Assembly (NCBI GenBank): GCA_946479855.1
Contig: CAMLHL010000071.1
Coordinates: forward strand, 1-12,585
DNA length: 12,585 bases
Source: an uncultured Pseudomonadota bacterium
GTDB lineage: Bacteria > Pseudomonadota > Gammaproteobacteria > Burkholderiales > Rhodocyclaceae
Direction of reading: 5' to 3'
Shown here: positions 1-7,800 of the stretch, one piece after another
Layout: the number at the start of each line of letters is the position of its first letter
How positions within the stretch are numbered: position 1 is the stretch's first letter
Notes under the pieces: model-generated
What the model saw: only the letters and a program-made list of their open reading frames with translations
Told to the model about the DNA's origin: nothing
The model's database searches: none
Made by a program: the position numbers and the translations under genes

Positions 1-375
1 CGCAAGCAGCGCAACAAGATGAGCGTCGTCAAGGAAGGCCTGGAAGTCTCCGAGGTCATCATCCAGGAAGGTGTGCATACCTTCGAGACGCTGCGCGACG
101 CGGTCGCCGAGCCTGTCATCTACATGATCGACCGCTATGTCGTCGGCGGTTTTTACCGGGTGCATACCGGCCGCGGCAAGGACGAGAACCTCAACGCCCC
201 CGGCATGCACTTCGAGCCGCTGGCCTTCGATACCGGCTGCAACATGCCCGACTACGGCTGCAACAACCCGGACGCCCCCCCCAACCGCTTCTACGCCTAC
301 GGCGTCGTCGGCCGCCTGGCCTGCCTGGCCGCTGCCATCGAACTGGAGCGAACGGCGCCGGAAGGCAACGACTGA
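1..375 (+). CDS. gshA: Glutamate-cysteine ligase, proteobacterial GshA type (3' end only)
   Basis: The reading frame is open from base 1 and ends at TGA 373-375, giving the last 124 residues; the start lies outside the window. The protein would join glutamate and cysteine with ATP to make gamma-glutamylcysteine, the first step of glutathione synthesis in the cytosol. I assign it to the GshA family found in Acidithiobacillus and betaproteobacteria (about 430 residues), not the E. coli type. The basis is the C-terminal style: an E-V-x-I-Q-E-G-V-x-T stretch, I-D-R-Y-V-V-G-G-F-Y-R-V and a Cys-rich segment with N-M-P-D-Y-G-C-N near residue 80. The gene following it 8 nt later is gshB, which strongly supports the assignment. 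The ATG at 19 is an internal methionine, not a start. Recognition is from memory of the family. Confidence 0.88.
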   Translation, partial: RKQRNKMSVVKEGLEVSEVIIQEGVHTFETLRDAVAEPVIYMIDRYVVGGFYRVHTGRGKDENLNAPGMHFEPLAFDTGCNMPDYGCNNPDAPPNRFYAYGVVGRLACLAAAIELERTAPEGND

Positions 376-383
376 AAGCCGGC

Positions 384-1403
384 GTGGCCCAGCAACTCCA
401 TTTCGAGAAGCACCTGCTCGGCGGCAGCGCCCAATCGCTGAAACTGGCCTTCGTCGTCGACCCGCTCGACCACCTGAAGGCGTGGAAGGATTCGACGGTG
501 GCGATGATGCGCGCGGCCGAAAACCACGGTCACGACGTTTATGCCATCGACGCCGCGACGCTCGCCTGGCGCAAGCCGGAGCACGGACACCCCGGCGGCG
601 TCGCCGCCGAGGCGCTGCACCTCCATCTGCGCCCGGACGACCACGACTGGTATCGCGAAACCGGGCGCGAATGGATGCCGCTCAAGGCCTTTGACGCCGT
701 GATCATGCGCAAGGATCCGCCCTTCGATTTTGAATATCTGACCGCGACCTGGCTGCTTGAACGCGCCGAGGCCGACGGCGTCAAGGTATTCAACCGGCCG
801 CGGGCGCTGCGCGACCATTCGGAAAAACTGGCGATCATGGAATTTGCCCAGTTTGCGCCGTCGACCGTAGCGACCCGCCATCTGGCCCAGTTGCACCATT
901 TCATCGACGAACAGCGCGACGTCATCCTCAAGCCGCTCGACGGCATGGGCGGCAGCCAGGTCTTCCGCGTCCATCGCAACGACCCGAACCGCAACGTCAT
1001 CATCGAGACGCTAACCCACGACGGCACCCGAACCATTATGGCGCAGCGCTTCGTGCCCGAGATCAGTCGGGGCGACAAGCGCATCCTGATCATCGCCGGC
1101 CAGCCGGTTCCCTGGTGCCTGGCGCGCATCCCCAAGGCCGGCGAGACGCGCGGCAACCTGGCTGCCGGCGGCACCGGCGTCGCCCAGGAACTGTCGGCCC
1201 GCGACCGCGAAATCGCCGAGGCGCTCGGCCCCGTCCTGGTCAAGCGTGGCCTGCTGCTGGTCGGCATCGACGTCATTGGCGACCACCTGACCGAAATCAA
1301 CGTCACCAGCCCGACCTGCATGGTCGAAATCCGCCAACAATCGGGCTTCGATGCCGCCGGCGCCTTCATCACCGCCATCGAGCACGCATGCGGAATTCCC
1401 TGA
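384..1403 (+). CDS. gshB: Glutathione synthetase
   Basis: ATP-dependent ligase that adds glycine to gamma-glutamylcysteine to give glutathione; cytosolic, normally a homotetramer. It aligns by eye with E. coli GshB along its whole length: an N-terminal K-L-A-F-V-V-D-P strand, M-R-K-D-P-P-F-D near residue 108, the ATP-grasp core I-L-K-P-L-D-G-M-G-G at 181-190, the G-E-T-R-G-N-L-A-A-G-G glycine loop at 253-263 and the metal-binding T-E-I-N-V-T-S-P-T near 303-311. The start is uncertain. No ATG exists before the conserved core. GTG at 384 gives 339 residues, with an 18-residue extension over the usual about 316-320; a CTG at 438 falls exactly where family members begin. Neither has a good Shine-Dalgarno, so translation may be coupled to gshA, whose stop is 8 nt upstream of the GTG. 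The function is certain, the start is not. Confidence 0.95.
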   Translation: MAQQLHFEKHLLGGSAQSLKLAFVVDPLDHLKAWKDSTVAMMRAAENHGHDVYAIDAATLAWRKPEHGHPGGVAAEALHLHLRPDDHDWYRETGREWMPLKAFDAVIMRKDPPFDFEYLTATWLLERAEADGVKVFNRPRALRDHSEKLAIMEFAQFAPSTVATRHLAQLHHFIDEQRDVILKPLDGMGGSQVFRVHRNDPNRNVIIETLTHDGTRTIMAQRFVPEISRGDKRILIIAGQPVPWCLARIPKAGETRGNLAAGGTGVAQELSARDREIAEALGPVLVKRGLLLVGIDVIGDHLTEINVTSPTCMVEIRQQSGFDAAGAFITAIEHACGIP

Positions 1404-2428
1404 ACACTTTCCTGATCCTGATCCTGTCGTTGCTGGTTGCCGCCTGTGAGCGGACCCCCTTGCAGGAACAACAGGCCTACGTCTTCGGCACCCGCGTCGA
1501 AGTGCTGGTCGTCAGCGATGACCCGGCCCAGGGGCGCCAGGCCATCGCCGCCGTGCTGCGCGAATTCGACCGCCTGCACCACGCCTACCATGCCTGGCAG
1601 GAGTCGGAACTGACGGCGCTGAATGCAGCGATTGCCGCCGGTCAGCCGCTGACGGTCAAGCCGGAACTGGCCGATTTCGTCCGCGAAGCCCAAGTTTTCG
1701 CCAAGCAGGGCGACTACCTGTTCGATCCGGGGATCGGCCAGCTGATCAAGTTGTGGGGATTCCAGGCCGACGAATTCAAGGCCGAACTGCCGCCGGTCGC
1801 CGAGATCAAGGCCTGGCTGGCCGCCAAGCCGTCGATTGCCGACCTCACCGTTACCGACCACACGGTGAGCAGCCGCAACCGCCAGGTCGCCCTCGATTTC
1901 GGCGGCTACCTGAAGGGCGTCGCCCTCGACCGCGCCGCCGCCATCCTGCGCCAGCAGGGCATCCACAACGCCCTGATCAACATCGGCGGCAACATCATGG
2001 CGCTCGGCAGCAAGGAGGGCAAAAAGTGGCGGGTCGGCATCCAGCATCCGCGCCAGTCCGGACCGCTGGCCACCGTGACGCTGGACGACGGCGAAGCGAT
2101 CGGCACCTCTGGCGACTACCAGCGTTACTTCGAAGTCGACGGCAAGCGCTACGCCCATCTGCTCGACCCGCGCACCGGCTATCCGGCCGATCACACGCAG
2201 GCGGTGACCGTCCTGATCCCCCCCGGCCCGAAAGCCGGTACCCTCTCCGATGCCGCCTCCAAGCCAATCTTCATCGCCGGCCCGGATGGCTGGCGCGACA
2301 TGGCGCGCAAAATGGACATTGGCCTCGTTTTGCGGGTCGACCGTAGCAACCGGATATTCGTCACCGAAGCGCTGAAAAAACGCCTGGAATTCATCGGCCC
2401 GACACCGGAAATGACGGTCGTTCCCTAA
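1388..2428 (+). CDS. apbE: FAD:protein FMN transferase, ApbE family lipoprotein
   Basis: ApbE enzymes cleave FAD and attach FMN covalently to a Thr/Ser of target proteins outside the cytoplasm, such as NqrB/NqrC, RnfD/RnfG or NosR-like proteins. The 346-residue protein starts at ATG 1388, inside the end of gshB (16-nt overlap). This start gives a short lipoprotein signal with a lipobox L-V-A-A-C (Cys20); Glu at +2 suggests outer-membrane sorting. Family motifs seen: E-S-E-L-T-A-L-N (72-79), F-D-P-G-I-G-Q-L-I-K-L-W-G-F (112-125), D-F-G-G-Y-L-K-G-V-A-L-D (170-181), I-N-I-G-G-N (197-202), G-T-S-G-D-Y-Q-R-Y-F (239-248) and H-L-L-D-P-R-T-G-Y-P (257-266). The late motif, usually A-D-A-L-x-T-A-L-F, reads S-D-A-A-S-K-P-I-F here, with Lys292 where the metal-binding Thr normally sits. 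The flavin-accepting partner is not in the window. Confidence 0.9.
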   Translation: MRNSLNTFLILILSLLVAACERTPLQEQQAYVFGTRVEVLVVSDDPAQGRQAIAAVLREFDRLHHAYHAWQESELTALNAAIAAGQPLTVKPELADFVREAQVFAKQGDYLFDPGIGQLIKLWGFQADEFKAELPPVAEIKAWLAAKPSIADLTVTDHTVSSRNRQVALDFGGYLKGVALDRAAAILRQQGIHNALINIGGNIMALGSKEGKKWRVGIQHPRQSGPLATVTLDDGEAIGTSGDYQRYFEVDGKRYAHLLDPRTGYPADHTQAVTVLIPPGPKAGTLSDAASKPIFIAGPDGWRDMARKMDIGLVLRVDRSNRIFVTEALKKRLEFIGPTPEMTVVP

Positions 2429-2449
2429 GCCGCCGGAGGCATTGGCGGC
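2429..2449 (+). terminator. Weak hairpin after apbE
   Basis: Directly after the apbE stop a 6-bp perfect inverted repeat, GCCGCC (2429-2434) and GGCGGC (2444-2449), encloses 9 nt. It has no T-tract. It sits in the 107-nt gap between convergent genes (apbE and the porin) and could help end either transcript, but the evidence is only position and dyad. Confidence 0.25.
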
Positions 2450-2535
2450 CGGATGACGGCCGTACCCAAGCCCGCTCGCGGATCAGCCAGGCAAGCCGGA
2501 GGGCGCTTCCCCGATGGCGCGCCGGCTCCCGGGGC

Positions 2536-3894
2536 TCAGAATTCGGCGTGCAGGCGCATGGCAAAGAAGTTGGCGGGGCCCCGGTCAGCGTTGTACCCCG
2601 GATTCCACATGCGCTGATAATCTGCGGTCAGGAAGGCCGATTTCCAGAGATTCAGGCTGTAATAGGTTTCGAAAACCTGTTCCGGCCGATAATTGAGTCC
2701 GCCATCGCCGAGAAAGAAGGAGATTCCGCCGGCCGCCAGATAATCGCGCCGGTCCGTGGACAGGGTGTTGCGGATATAGCCCACGCCCAGCGTGTCCTGC
2801 CCCCGCTCCCAAGCGGCCCCTTTCAACGAGAAGCCGGTCCCGAGGGAACCGTCGGTTTCGGTAAAGGCGTAAGTTTCTGTCCGCCCGTCGGCCTTCATGG
2901 CGCGCAGGAAGAATCCGAGGTTGTCCGTAATGGCCTGTTCGAGATTGATGCCGAAGCCGTATTTGATCTTCTCGCCGCCTCGAACATTGAAAATGGTTTG
3001 CGGGTCGGTCCCCGGATGGGCCTGCAGGTAATCGAGGGCATCCTGGAAGCTGGCGACAATGGCGCGATTGCGCCAGCCCAACAGGCGTATCTTGCCAGGC
3101 TGCTCCCCGAGGGTATGGGCATGCTCCAGTTCAAGCTGATCGCCGTAATGCTTGCCGATCTGGTAGTCGATGGGCAGCATGTTGGGTTCCTTCGGCCCGG
3201 TCATCCGGCCAAAGCGCCACACCCAGTCGTCCTGATACCACTCGATGGCAAAGCCCCAGCCGAAGCCGCGCGCATCGGCGGCATAGTCATAGGAGAGCGG
3301 CGCCATGAAGCCGGCATTCATGAAATGGACGCGGGGATCCTTGGCGTAAACATTTCTGTCGAACACGTCGAGGGAGGAAAAATTTCCCAGGGTCAGGACC
3401 ACGCGATTCTTATCCACAACGCCGGCCATTTGGTTGAGGTCTGCGTCCACGTTTTCGTCGCCGCCGCCCAGGCCCCAGGTTTGCCGCAGAAAGAGGCGTT
3501 GCCGGTAGAGCTTGGGCGTCGTCCCGGCGGTTCGCGTCAGTTCGCCGTTGGTAAAGGCGGCGCTCCCGGTCAAGCCGGAAAACGGCACGCCTTGCGTGAC
3601 CTCAGGGTTGAGATACAACTCGCCGCCCTGCCATGGCCGAAATCCCAGATAAGCGGTTGCCGTGGCGGTGTAGCTTCTTTCCTTCGCGGCCTGCAAGCTG
3701 TTTTGGCCGCTGTATGCGGCAAACATCGTTGGCTTGTTCTGCCAAACATAGGTTGCCTGAAAACGGGCCGTCCAGTCTTCATGGTCGTCAGTGGCCGCCC
3801 AACAGGGAACGCCTGCCGCCGTACCGATCACCAGGGACAGCAGACCCGCCACGCGAGTTGACCGGTCCAAGCAATCGCCGATATTTATACGCAC
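2536..3894 (-). CDS. OprB-like carbohydrate-selective porin family outer-membrane protein
   Basis: A 452-residue outer-membrane beta-barrel. The GTG start at 3894 is supported by a strong GGAGG (3901-3905) six bases upstream. A signal peptide follows: a basic n-region, the hydrophobic run V-A-G-L-L-S-L-V-I-G-T-A-A-G-V and a likely cut after C-W-A-A (residue 34). The mature part alternates aromatic and polar residues and ends in Phe, as BAM-assembled barrels do. The stretch around G-N-F-S-S-L-D-V-F-D-R-N and the C-terminal F-L-T-A-D-Y-Q-R-M-W-N-P-G-Y-N-x-D-R-G-P segment resemble the OprB family, whose known members pass sugars. Substrate is not predictable here: no sugar-transport or catabolic gene is adjacent. 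It is transcribed towards apbE and probably alone, with a 481-nt upstream spacer. The family call rests on recalled motifs. Confidence 0.78.
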   Translation of the reverse strand: MRINIGDCLDRSTRVAGLLSLVIGTAAGVPCWAATDDHEDWTARFQATYVWQNKPTMFAAYSGQNSLQAAKERSYTATATAYLGFRPWQGGELYLNPEVTQGVPFSGLTGSAAFTNGELTRTAGTTPKLYRQRLFLRQTWGLGGGDENVDADLNQMAGVVDKNRVVLTLGNFSSLDVFDRNVYAKDPRVHFMNAGFMAPLSYDYAADARGFGWGFAIEWYQDDWVWRFGRMTGPKEPNMLPIDYQIGKHYGDQLELEHAHTLGEQPGKIRLLGWRNRAIVASFQDALDYLQAHPGTDPQTIFNVRGGEKIKYGFGINLEQAITDNLGFFLRAMKADGRTETYAFTETDGSLGTGFSLKGAAWERGQDTLGVGYIRNTLSTDRRDYLAAGGISFFLGDGGLNYRPEQVFETYYSLNLWKSAFLTADYQRMWNPGYNADRGPANFFAMRLHAEF

Positions 3895-3900
3895 AGTCTG

Positions 3901-3905
3901 CCTCC
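3901..3905 (-). promoter_or_regulatory. Strong ribosome binding site of the porin
   Basis: The minus strand reads GGAGG, then six bases, then GTG. This near-ideal Shine-Dalgarno decides in favour of the GTG start at 3894 for the porin gene. Confidence 0.8.
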
Positions 3906-3910
3906 AAATA

Positions 3911-3920
3911 CTATCGATAG
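3911..3920. promoter_or_regulatory. 10-bp perfect palindrome just upstream of the porin Shine-Dalgarno
   Basis: CTATCGATAG is its own reverse complement and ends 5 bp from the GGAGG of the porin gene, in the 5' leader or start-site region. It could be a repressor half-operator, but a 10-mer palindrome can also arise by chance. No convincing -35/-10 pair was found next to it. Confidence 0.25.
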
Positions 3921-3993
3921 ACGGACACCCACGATATGGCCCTGCCGAGAACGTGATTCACAGGGCACGAAGCCATTCGCTTGCCGTGTCTCG

Positions 3994-4140
3994 CTAGTGC
4001 GCCCACGGCTTGAAGCTCGGCTTGCCCGACTCGACCCTGCCGCCAGGCATGACGAAGCCAACCTGCAAATAATTACTGGACACCGGGAAAGTCCGCCCGA
4101 GGGCTTTCAAAACCGCTTCCCGCTCATAGCGAGATAGTGG
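3994..4140 (-). pseudogene. 48-codon coding-like relic (C-terminal fragment of an unknown protein)
   Basis: On the minus strand a frame is open from just after an in-frame TAG (complement of 4141-4143) to a TAG at 3994-3996. It encodes 48 residues reading like a protein C-terminus: R-Y-E-R-E-A-V-L-K-A-L-G-R, then F-P-V-S-S-N-Y-L-Q-V-G-F-V-M-P-G-G-R-V-E-S-G-K and an ending F-K-P-W-A-H. Third codon positions are mainly G or C, like the real genes around it. There is no ATG near its upstream end and no Shine-Dalgarno; a TTG at the start of L-K-A-L-G-R is the only early alternative start. I do not recognise the family. It may be the tail of a gene lost upstream of the porin, or a chance frame. 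Confidence 0.3.
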
Positions 4141-4173
4141 CTACAGAACTGCGCCTTATCTTGCCGAGAGTCT

Positions 4174-4192
4174 CTTCGTCCGTCGGACGAAG
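4174..4192. promoter_or_regulatory. 19-bp dyad symmetry, candidate operator
   Basis: CTTCGTCCG and CGGACGAAG are perfect 9-bp inverted arms around a single T at 4183. There is no T-tract, so it is not a standard terminator. It lies 280 bp upstream of the porin start and 184 bp downstream of the dtd stop. An operator for a dimeric regulator or an RNA hairpin are both possible. Confidence 0.4.
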
Positions 4193-4342
4193 CCGTCACT
4201 GTCACTCAAACCAGGGCCCACACGGGGTCTCCGCAAAATGAAAACGCGCGGATTTTGGTCGATCAGTCTATGAAAGTAAAGTTACCCCCTCGTTACATCG
4301 ATTCAGGATTGAAGCCGCCCGCCTGCACCAGCATCGCCCGAC

Positions 4343-4358
4343 GCCAGCCCGTGCTGGC
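4343..4358 (-). terminator. GC hairpin downstream of dtd
   Basis: GCCAGC (4343-4348) and GCTGGC (4353-4358) form a perfect 6-bp stem with a 4-nt loop, 18 nt after the dtd stop on the minus strand. No T-tract follows, so it would be at best a weak or Rho-assisted end of the kinase-dtd transcript. Confidence 0.3.
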
Positions 4359-4375
4359 TCAGGCTGAAGCCCGGT

Positions 4376-4828
4376 CTATTCCGGCGTTTTCGAATCGATG
4401 CTTACGGTCACTGGACCATCGTTGATCAAGCTGATCTGCATGTCGGCGCCAAACACGCCGGTCGGCACCGCCCGGCCCAGTGCGGCCGACAGGCTGGCGA
4501 CGAAGCGCTCGAACAGCGGCTGCGAAACCTCGCCCCGCGCCGCCCGGCTCCACGACGGGCGGTTTCCCTTCCGGACCGAGGCGTAGAGCGTGAACTGGGA
4601 AACGGCGAGGATTTCCCCCCCGGCATCGACGACGCTGTGATTCATCACCCCGGCGGCGTCGGCAAAGAGCCGCAGGCGCACGATCTTCCCGGCCATCCAG
4701 TCGAGGTCGGACTGAACGTCGGCGTCCTCGAAACCGGCCAGCACCAAAAGGCCGCCACCGATTTTTCCGGTTATTTGGCCGTTGACCGTAACGGCAGCCT
4801 CCTTGACCCGTTGCACGACTACCCGCAT
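4376..4828 (-). CDS. dtd: D-aminoacyl-tRNA deacylase
   Basis: Removes D-amino acids (and glycine from mischarged tRNA-Ala) from tRNA, recycling tRNA and keeping D-residues out of proteins; a cytosolic homodimer. The 150-residue length fits the family (about 145). Hallmarks seen: the N-terminal V-V-V-Q-R-V, the S-Q-F-T-L motif at 77-81 with the active-site Thr80, and the C-terminal N-D-G-P-V-T at 136-141 holding the Gly-cisPro pair that excludes L-aminoacyl groups. ATG 4826-4828 is preceded by a purine-rich GGGGGAGAGG, a good Shine-Dalgarno. The gene starts 33 nt after the sensor kinase stop on the same strand, so co-transcription is likely, although no functional link is evident. Nothing unusual was seen in the protein. 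Confidence 0.96.
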   Translation of the reverse strand: MRVVVQRVKEAAVTVNGQITGKIGGGLLVLAGFEDADVQSDLDWMAGKIVRLRLFADAAGVMNHSVVDAGGEILAVSQFTLYASVRKGNRPSWSRAARGEVSQPLFERFVASLSAALGRAVPTGVFGADMQISLINDGPVTVSIDSKTPE

Positions 4829-4861
4829 GCCTCTCCCCCGCTAAAAAACAACGCCGTGCCG

Positions 4862-7800
4862 CTAATTGCCGGTTGGCCGCAGCCCGGCGGTATCCAGCCA
4901 TTTGCCGAGCGTCGCCGCCAGTTCGTCGAGCTTGACCGGCTTGGTCAGGAAAGCGTCCATACCGGCAGCCAGACAGCGCTGGCTGTCTTCCTCGAAGGCC
5001 CCGGCGGTCACGGCCACGATCGGCAGGCGATGGCGGGCGGACTCCCTTTCCCAGCGACGAATCCTTTCCGTCGCCTCGATCCCGTCCATCACCGGCATCT
5101 GGACATCCATCAACACCAGCTCGGGCCGCCCCCCGCCGGTGATGAATTCGAGCGCCTGGCGGCCGTTCTCGACGCTGTCGACGAGAATCCCCAAGCGGCC
5201 GAGCAAGGCTTCGATCACCGCCCGGTTGGTCGGATTGTCTTCGACGACCAGCACACGCCCGACCAGGCCGGGCGCCGATCCCCTGTCCTGCCCGGCATGG
5301 CGCTCGCCGCCCCGCCGTTCCGTACCGCCCGGCAAACACCCGACCCGGATGCGGAACCAGAAGCGCGCCCCCTGGCCGGCTTGGCTCTCCACGCCAACCT
5401 CGCCCCCCATCAGTTCGGCCAGTCGGTGAACGATCGACAGCCCCAGACCGGTACCGCCATATTCGCGGGTCGTCGAACCGTCCGCTTGGGAGAAGGGCTT
5501 GAACAGCAGGGCCTGCTTGTCCAGCGGAATGCCGATGCCGCTGTCGGTCACCGCAAATTCGAGCAGGACGCCGCGCTCATCCGCCGCCAGCTCGCTGGCA
5601 TCGATCCGGACGAAGCCGCTGGCCGTGAATTTGATGGCGTTGCTGACCAGATTGGTCAACATCTGGCGCAGGCGCAGCGGGTCTGCCCGATAGCAAGCAG
5701 CCGGTCCGTGCCATTTGGCTTCGATGTGCAGGCCTTTGGCTTGGGCCGGTTCGGCGAAGAGCGTTGCGGCCTCTTCGAGTACTTGGCGCGGATCGCAGGC
5801 GGCCAGCGCGAGATCGAGCTTGCCGGCCTCGACCTTGGAAAGGTCGAGAATGTCGTTGAGCAGGGTCAGCAAGGTCTGGCCGGAATTGAAAATGGTCCGG
5901 GCGTATTCCTGGCGCTCCGCCTCGTCCAGACCGGGCATCATCAACAGTTGGGCCATCCCCAGGATGCCGTTCATCGGCGTGCGAATTTCATGCGACATGG
6001 TCGCCAAAAACTGGCTCTTCGCCACATTGGCCGCCTCTGCTGCCTCCTTGGCCCGGCACAGCTCTTCCTCGGACTGTTTGCGCCGGGTGATGTCCTGGAC
6101 CGTACCCACCACGCGCAGCGGATGGCCCTGGGGGTCGCAGGTGATCTCGCCAATATCATGCACCCAGCGCAGGGCGCCATCGCTGGCGCGGCAAATGCGG
6201 TATTCGCGGCTGAACCTGCTGCCATCAGCGATGGCCGCCTGGGCATAGGCGGCGAGTTCCTCGCGCTCGGCCGGATGCAGCAATTGTCGCCAGCCGTTGA
6301 AGGTCCGGGCGTAATCGGCCGCAATGCCGAAGATTTCGTCCAGAACCTGTGATCCGCTCCACCGATCAGCCTTGATGTCAAAGGCGTAGCTGCCGATCCG
6401 GCCGACCTCCTGAGCCTCGCGCAACATTTTCTCGCTTTCGGCAATGCTCTGCTCGAGCTGCCGATGCTCGGTGATATCGACAAAACACCACAGGGATTCA
6501 CCGCTCGCCCGATCGAGCATGGCGCCACTCAGATCGACCCAGATGTGTCGGCCATCCTTGCGGACGTGCTCAATCTGCGCGCGGTAGATGCCGCCGGCGA
6601 TCAGAATCGGGTAGGCGGAGCGGCCAAAAGCCTGGTAGCAGGCTTCGTCGATGTAATTTTGCCGGGTAGGCGCGCCGGTCAATTCCCCCGGCGCATAGCC
6701 GAGCATGTGTTCAAAGGCCGGATTGGCCCAGACCACGCGCCGCTCGCGAACGGTCACGATGCCGATCAGATCATTTTCCAGAATCGCTTTCTGCTCGGCC
6801 AGCAGATGCTCCATGCGCTGCTGATTCAGCCGCTGGTCGGTAATGTCTTCGGCAATCGACCAGATGTATTTCTCGCCGTCGCTCCGGGTAATCAGCATCC
6901 CGTTGAGGCGGATGGGAACCAGGCTGCCATCCTGACGGATGTACTCCTTCTCATAAGGGCCATAGCGGTGGCTGCGCTCCAGCAACTCCAGTTGCCGCAC
7001 CTCTTCGGAGCGATATTTCTCGGGCGTCAGCGCCCAGTAGTCAAGGGACTTCAGCGCCTCGGCCGGATAGCCGGAAATGTTCCGGAAAGCTTCGTTGAAT
7101 TCGACATATTTTCCCTTCATGTCAGTCAACGCGATCCCCAGGGGAGAGACCTCGTAAAGTCCCCGCAGCATTTCCTCGCTCATCCGCAGGCTGGCCGCAG
7201 TCTGCAGGCGCTCCGCCTGCAACGCGGCGAGTAGCAGGCCGGTAAGCACAATGGTGGCTATATAACCCCACAACAACAGCAACCTGATATGTTCATCCGG
7301 CAGGAAAAAAGTCCCATGCCCGCTCGCCGTGCTCACCGCGGCCACCAGCGAAAAACCGAGACCGGCCAGCGCAGAGGCGGTATTGCCGAAGCGCAGGGCA
7401 GCCCAGGCGAACAGCGGCAAGGTCAGGAAAGCCAGCGGCAAGTTGCCGCCCACCTGCCCGTAATCACGAATCAAGGCCAGCCAGGCCACCGGAGCAGCCA
7501 CCAGCATCCACAGCAGCAATTCCCGCCGGACCGCGTTGAGTTGTTCAATTCCCCGCCGGGTCAGCATCAACAGCAGCGGCGCAGCCAGCAAGACGCCGAC
7601 CGTATCGCCCAGCCACCAGATCAGCCAGGCCTTGGGCGCCGCCGCGACCGGCATCATTCCAGCCAGATACAGGCTGGTCACCCCGCCAGAAGCAGACAGC
7701 AACATCCCGCCGCCGGCGGCGGAAAAAAAAATTCCGACATCGAGTTGTCGGTCGAAAGCCGGGTGGAAGCTGCTGCGCTTGAGCCAGGCCACACTGAGCA

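Larger units (their letters stand above)
3895..4375. other. 481-nt spacer between dtd and the porin gene
   Basis: This is the longest gene-free stretch. Seen in it: the porin leader with its Shine-Dalgarno and a 10-bp palindrome (3911-3920); the 48-codon relic (3994-4140); a 19-bp dyad (4174-4192); a tandem hexamer GTCACT twice (4195-4206); two GTTAC words with an 11-bp period (4281-4285 and 4292-4296); and a GC hairpin after dtd (4343-4358). The right half (about 4200-4310) is visibly less GC-rich than the genes. I could not place a confident promoter for the porin, and I see no tRNA or insertion-sequence ends. Confidence 0.6.

Noticed and set aside
539..2194. A 551-codon minus-strand frame opposite gshB and apbE
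   Set aside because: It runs across the gshB-apbE overlap, shows no domain, and both plus-strand genes are certain.
2498..2535. GC-rich complementary words near the porin stop as a bidirectional terminator
   Set aside because: The arms are interrupted, several pairings are possible because of the base composition, and no T-tract follows on either strand.
2548..3861. A 437-codon plus-strand frame opposite the porin
   Set aside because: The minus strand has a signal peptide, a strong Shine-Dalgarno, a barrel-like sequence and a terminal Phe. The plus frame has none of these and is an antisense shadow.
3945..3963. GTGATTCAC near the porin as a CRP/FNR-type site
   Set aside because: The half-sites are separated by a single base instead of the four to six needed, so it does not fit either consensus.
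4281..4296. GTTAC direct repeats with an 11-bp period, resembling a Pho-box layout
   Set aside because: Only five bases repeat, they fit the Pho-box consensus poorly, and they lie about 390 bp from the porin start. Too weak to call a site.
4637..6352. A 571-codon plus-strand frame opposite the sensor kinase and dtd
   Set aside because: It spans two real minus-strand genes and their junction, with no family motifs. It is an antisense shadow of G/C-ending codons.
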